Below, in pieces: positions 6,046-8,102 of a stretch of DNA of 8,102 nt. The notes beneath the pieces are model-generated. The model worked only from the letters and a program-made list of their open reading frames with translations, was not told the DNA's origin and did not search any database. Both the position numbers and the translations under genes were made by a program. Every line of letters begins with the position of its first letter. Within the stretch, counting starts at the first letter, position 1. The DNA comes from Rhodoferax sp. (lineage in GTDB: Bacteria; Pseudomonadota; Gammaproteobacteria; Burkholderiales; Burkholderiaceae), in assembly GCA_028292075.1 (NCBI GenBank), contig JAQGNA010000177.1:1-8102 (forward strand). The letters are read 5' to 3'.

Positions 6046-7593
6046 ATGTCAGCCCTCATGAAACCCGTGGCGACGCAGTTGCCCAATGGCTCGGAGTGGA
6101 CCTTCGAGGCCATCGAGGCCTATGACGAGGCCATCGGCAAGGTCGCGGCGCGCTACAAGCTCGATTGTTATCCGCACCAGCTGGAGGTGATCAGCGCCGA
6201 GCAGATGATGGACGCCTATGCCTCCATCGGCATGCCCGTGTACTACCACCACTGGTCGTTCGGCAAGCACTTTCTGGCGACCGAGAACCGCTACAAGCGC
6301 GGGCAGATGGGCCTGGCCTACGAGATCGTCATCAACTCGAACCCGTGCATCGCCTACCTGATGGACGAGAACACCCTGCCCATGCAGGCGCTGGTGATTG
6401 CGCACGCCGCCTACGGCCACAACTCCTTTTTCAAGGGCAACCACCTGTTCCGCCAGTGGACCAGCGCCGACGCCATCGTCGACTACCTGGTGTTTGCCAA
6501 GAACTACATCGCGCAGTGCGAGGAGCGCCATGGCGTGGAGGCCGTGGAGCGGCTGCTCGATGCCTGCCATGCGCTCACCAATGTCGGCGTGGACCGCTAC
6601 AAGCGTTCGCCCCAGCTTTCGCTGGAAAAGGAAACGTTGCGCCAGAAGGAGCGCGAGGAATACCTGCAGGCCCAGGTGAACGACCTGTGGCGCACCCTGC
6701 CGCCCAGGGCCGAAGCCGAGGAGCTCGAAATCGAGAAGCGCTTCCCGCCCGAGCCCGAAGAAAATCTGCTGTACTTCATGGAAAAGAACGCGCCGCTGCT
6801 CGACCCCTGGCAGCGCGAGGTGGTGCGCATCGTGCGGAAGATCGGCCAGTACTTCTACCCGCAGCGGCAGACGCAGGTCATGAACGAGGGCTGGGCCACC
6901 TATTGGCACTACACGCTGCTCAACACGCTGTACGACGAAGGCCGGTTGAACGACGGCTTCATGCTGGAGTTCTTGCAGTCGCGCACCAACGTGGTCTACC
7001 AGCCGCCCTACAACAGCCCGTATTTTTCAGGCATCAACCCGTATGCGCTGGGCTTTGCCATGTGGCGTGACATCCGCCGCATCTGCGAGGAGCCGACCGA
7101 CGAGGACCGCGCCTGGTTCCCCGACATCGCCGGCTCGAATTGGCGCGAGACCTTCGACTTCGCCATGCAGAACTTCAAGGACGAAAGCTTCATTGCCCAA
7201 TACCTTTCGCCCAAGCTCATGCGCGAGTTCAGGCTGTTCTCGGTGCTGGACGACGATGCCAAGCCCAAGCTGGCCATCGAGGTGATCCATGACGAGGCCG
7301 GCTACCGCGAGTTGCGCCATCAGCTGTCGGAGCAATACGACCTGGGCAGCCGCGAGCCGAACATCCAGGTCTGGAACGTCGACCTGCGCGGCGACCGCTC
7401 GCTCACGCTGCGACACTTCGCGCACCAGCGGCGGCCGCTGGGCGACTCGAGCGCCACCATGCTGGAGCACATTGCGTACCTGTGGGGTTTCACCGTGCGG
7501 CTCGAACGCGAAAACGCCCGTGGCCAGATGGAGCTTGTGGCCGAGCACAAGAACGAAAAGCGCAAGCGCGGCACCGGCACTGGCCGGCCCTGA
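6046..7593 (+). CDS. spoVR: SpoVR/YcgB family protein
   Basis: The 515-residue product matches E. coli YcgB (about 510) and Bacillus SpoVR, which is linked to spore cortex formation; its role in non-sporulating bacteria is unknown. Conserved His-rich blocks stand out: YYHHWSFGKHF (66-76), HAAYGHNSFFKGN (120-132) and MNEGWATYWHY (279-289). The last two together resemble a metal-binding constellation (His120, His125, Glu281, His288), although no HExxH is present. Residues 195-245 are charged and probably helical. The C-terminal tail (502-515) is basic and low in complexity. AGGAA at 6035-6039 lies 6 nt before the ATG at 6046 and favours it over Met5. The gene follows yeaH by 58 nt with no terminator between, consistent with a prkA-yeaH-spoVR operon. 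No signal peptide or membrane segment is seen, so it is probably cytosolic. The family assignment is strong; the catalytic idea is inference. Confidence 0.95.
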   Translation: MSALMKPVATQLPNGSEWTFEAIEAYDEAIGKVAARYKLDCYPHQLEVISAEQMMDAYASIGMPVYYHHWSFGKHFLATENRYKRGQMGLAYEIVINSNPCIAYLMDENTLPMQALVIAHAAYGHNSFFKGNHLFRQWTSADAIVDYLVFAKNYIAQCEERHGVEAVERLLDACHALTNVGVDRYKRSPQLSLEKETLRQKEREEYLQAQVNDLWRTLPPRAEAEELEIEKRFPPEPEENLLYFMEKNAPLLDPWQREVVRIVRKIGQYFYPQRQTQVMNEGWATYWHYTLLNTLYDEGRLNDGFMLEFLQSRTNVVYQPPYNSPYFSGINPYALGFAMWRDIRRICEEPTDEDRAWFPDIAGSNWRETFDFAMQNFKDESFIAQYLSPKLMREFRLFSVLDDDAKPKLAIEVIHDEAGYRELRHQLSEQYDLGSREPNIQVWNVDLRGDRSLTLRHFAHQRRPLGDSSATMLEHIAYLWGFTVRLERENARGQMELVAEHKNEKRKRGTGTGRP

Positions 7594-7617
7594 TCCATCG
7601 GGAGCGGGCCCGCAATA

Positions 7618-7656
7618 CCCCAGCGCCGCGTTCAACTAAGGGTGAACACCGTGGGG
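7618..7656 (+). other. Potential stem-loop after spoVR
   Basis: CCCCA (7618-7622) can pair with TGGGG (7652-7656). Inside, GTTCA (7630-7634) can pair with TGAAC (7643-7647) around an 8-nt loop, leaving an asymmetric internal loop. No U-tract follows, so this is not a canonical intrinsic terminator. It could stabilise the 3' end of the operon mRNA. The inner TTCA-N8-TGAA also has LysR-box-like symmetry and could be an operator for the next gene. A perfect palindrome GCGGGCCCGC (7604-7613) lies just before. Pairing was done by eye only. Confidence 0.3.
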
Positions 7657-7663
7657 CCGGCGC

Positions 7664-7675
7664 GCGCGAAAGCGC
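7664..7675 (+). other. Small GNRA-type hairpin in the spoVR-iorA gap
   Basis: GCGC-GAAA-GCGC is a perfect 4-bp stem capped by a GAAA tetraloop, a stable RNA fold. It lies in the leader region of the downstream molybdenum-hydroxylase gene. In a GC-rich genome a 4-bp stem can easily occur by chance, and no surrounding riboswitch architecture was recognised. The rest of the 156-nt gap shows no gene and no convincing promoter. Confidence 0.2.
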
Positions 7676-7735
7676 ACCATGCCCGGGGCCGAACGGTGAA
7701 GCGCATTGCAAGCCACCGTCGGAACGTCCACCTGC

Positions 7736-7741
7736 AAGGAG
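7736..7741 (+). promoter_or_regulatory. Strong ribosome-binding site of the iorA-like gene
   Basis: AAGGAG lies 8 nt before the ATG at 7750. An earlier ATG at 7742 touches the SD directly, is out of frame and meets TGA at 7760-7762, so it is not a usable start. This fixes the start at 7750. Confidence 0.85.
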
Positions 7742-7749
7742 ATGGCGAC

Positions 7750-8102
7750 ATGGCAAAACTGAACGTCAACGGCGTGGTCCGTGAATTCGAGGCCGAACCC
7801 GACACGCCGCTGTTGTGGGTGCTGCGGGAGCAGTTGGGCCTCACCGGCACCAAATACGGCTGTGGCATCGCCCAGTGCGGCGCCTGCACCGTGCACCTGG
7901 ACGGCGTGCCCACCCGCAGCTGCGTGCGGCCCGTCTCCACCGTGGAGCCCGGCGAGAAGATCGTCACCATCGAAGGCCTGTCGACCGACGGGCAGCACCC
8001 GGTGCAAAAGGCCTGGGCTGCCCTGGACGTGCCGCAGTGCGGCTTCTGCCAGAGCGGCATGATCATGGCCACCACCGCGCTGCTCAAGGCCAAGCCGCAA
8101 CC
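7750..8102 (+). CDS. IorA-like [2Fe-2S] subunit of a molybdenum hydroxylase (3' partial)
   Basis: The small iron-sulfur subunit of xanthine-oxidase-family enzymes passes electrons from the molybdenum cofactor subunit to an acceptor. The first 117 codons are visible; the family is usually about 150-160 residues. The N-terminal plant-ferredoxin-like domain has Cys38, Cys43, Cys46 and Cys58 ([11 protein letters not shown]), which bind one [2Fe-2S] cluster. The helical second domain begins with CGFCQSGM (Cys97, Cys100); its remaining two Cys should lie just beyond the window. [19 protein letters not shown] closely recalls isoquinoline 1-oxidoreductase alpha (IorA). Aldehyde, nicotinate or quinoline-type dehydrogenases share this subunit, so the substrate cannot be assigned. 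There is no Tat signal here; the small subunit commonly lacks one. The gene begins a new unit 156 nt after spoVR, probably followed by an IorB-like large subunit. Confidence 0.9.
   Translation, partial: MAKLNVNGVVREFEAEPDTPLLWVLREQLGLTGTKYGCGIAQCGACTVHLDGVPTRSCVRPVSTVEPGEKIVTIEGLSTDGQHPVQKAWAALDVPQCGFCQSGMIMATTALLKAKPQ

Noticed and set aside
7695..7710. Sigma-54-like GG...TTGCA before the iorA-like gene
   Set aside because: The GG and GC are 11 nt apart rather than 10, and the bases after GG do not match the -24 box.
7742..7762. ATG immediately after the SD of the iorA-like gene
   Set aside because: It has no spacing from the SD and reaches TGA after six codons in a frame different from the conserved protein.

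Overview
The window reads as a chromosomal segment of a GC-rich betaproteobacterium. The protein wording (Mfd, SerB, PrkA/YeaH/SpoVR, an IorA-like iron-sulfur subunit) and codon use fit Burkholderiales, most likely Comamonadaceae (Variovorax-like). That placement is inference from remembered family sequences; no search was run. All convincing genes lie on the + strand. The long minus-strand and alternate-frame reading frames are GC3 shadows. No tRNA, rRNA, CRISPR, insertion sequence or phage gene is visible.

Region 1 (1-2595) is housekeeping. It holds the C-terminal half of mfd (transcription-repair coupling factor), then a 53-nt C-rich, G-poor leader with no Shine-Dalgarno sequence, then serB (phosphoserine phosphatase, last step of serine synthesis). 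The two genes probably share a transcript.

Region 2 (2596-7593) is the most interesting part. After a 155-nt gap come three tightly spaced genes: prkA (AAA+/PrkA protein, YeaG family), yeaH (DUF444, von Willebrand A-like fold with an intact DxSxS motif) and spoVR (SpoVR/YcgB family). This trio recurs in many proteobacteria, but its biochemical job is still poorly defined. The gap before prkA holds a good sigma-54-type -24/-12 element (GGCAT-N5-TTGCA) and a weaker sigma-70/sigma-S-type element overlapped by an imperfect inverted repeat. This suggests stress- or nitrogen-responsive control, as described for enterobacterial yeaGH. An AAA+ ATPase beside a vWA protein resembles MoxR-vWA chaperone pairs, with SpoVR as possible client or effector; this is a hypothesis.

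Region 3 (7594-8102) starts a separate unit. A 156-nt gap with stem-loop potential but no U-tract is followed by a strong ribosome-binding site and the first 117 codons of an IorA-like [2Fe-2S] subunit of a molybdenum hydroxylase, cut by the window end.
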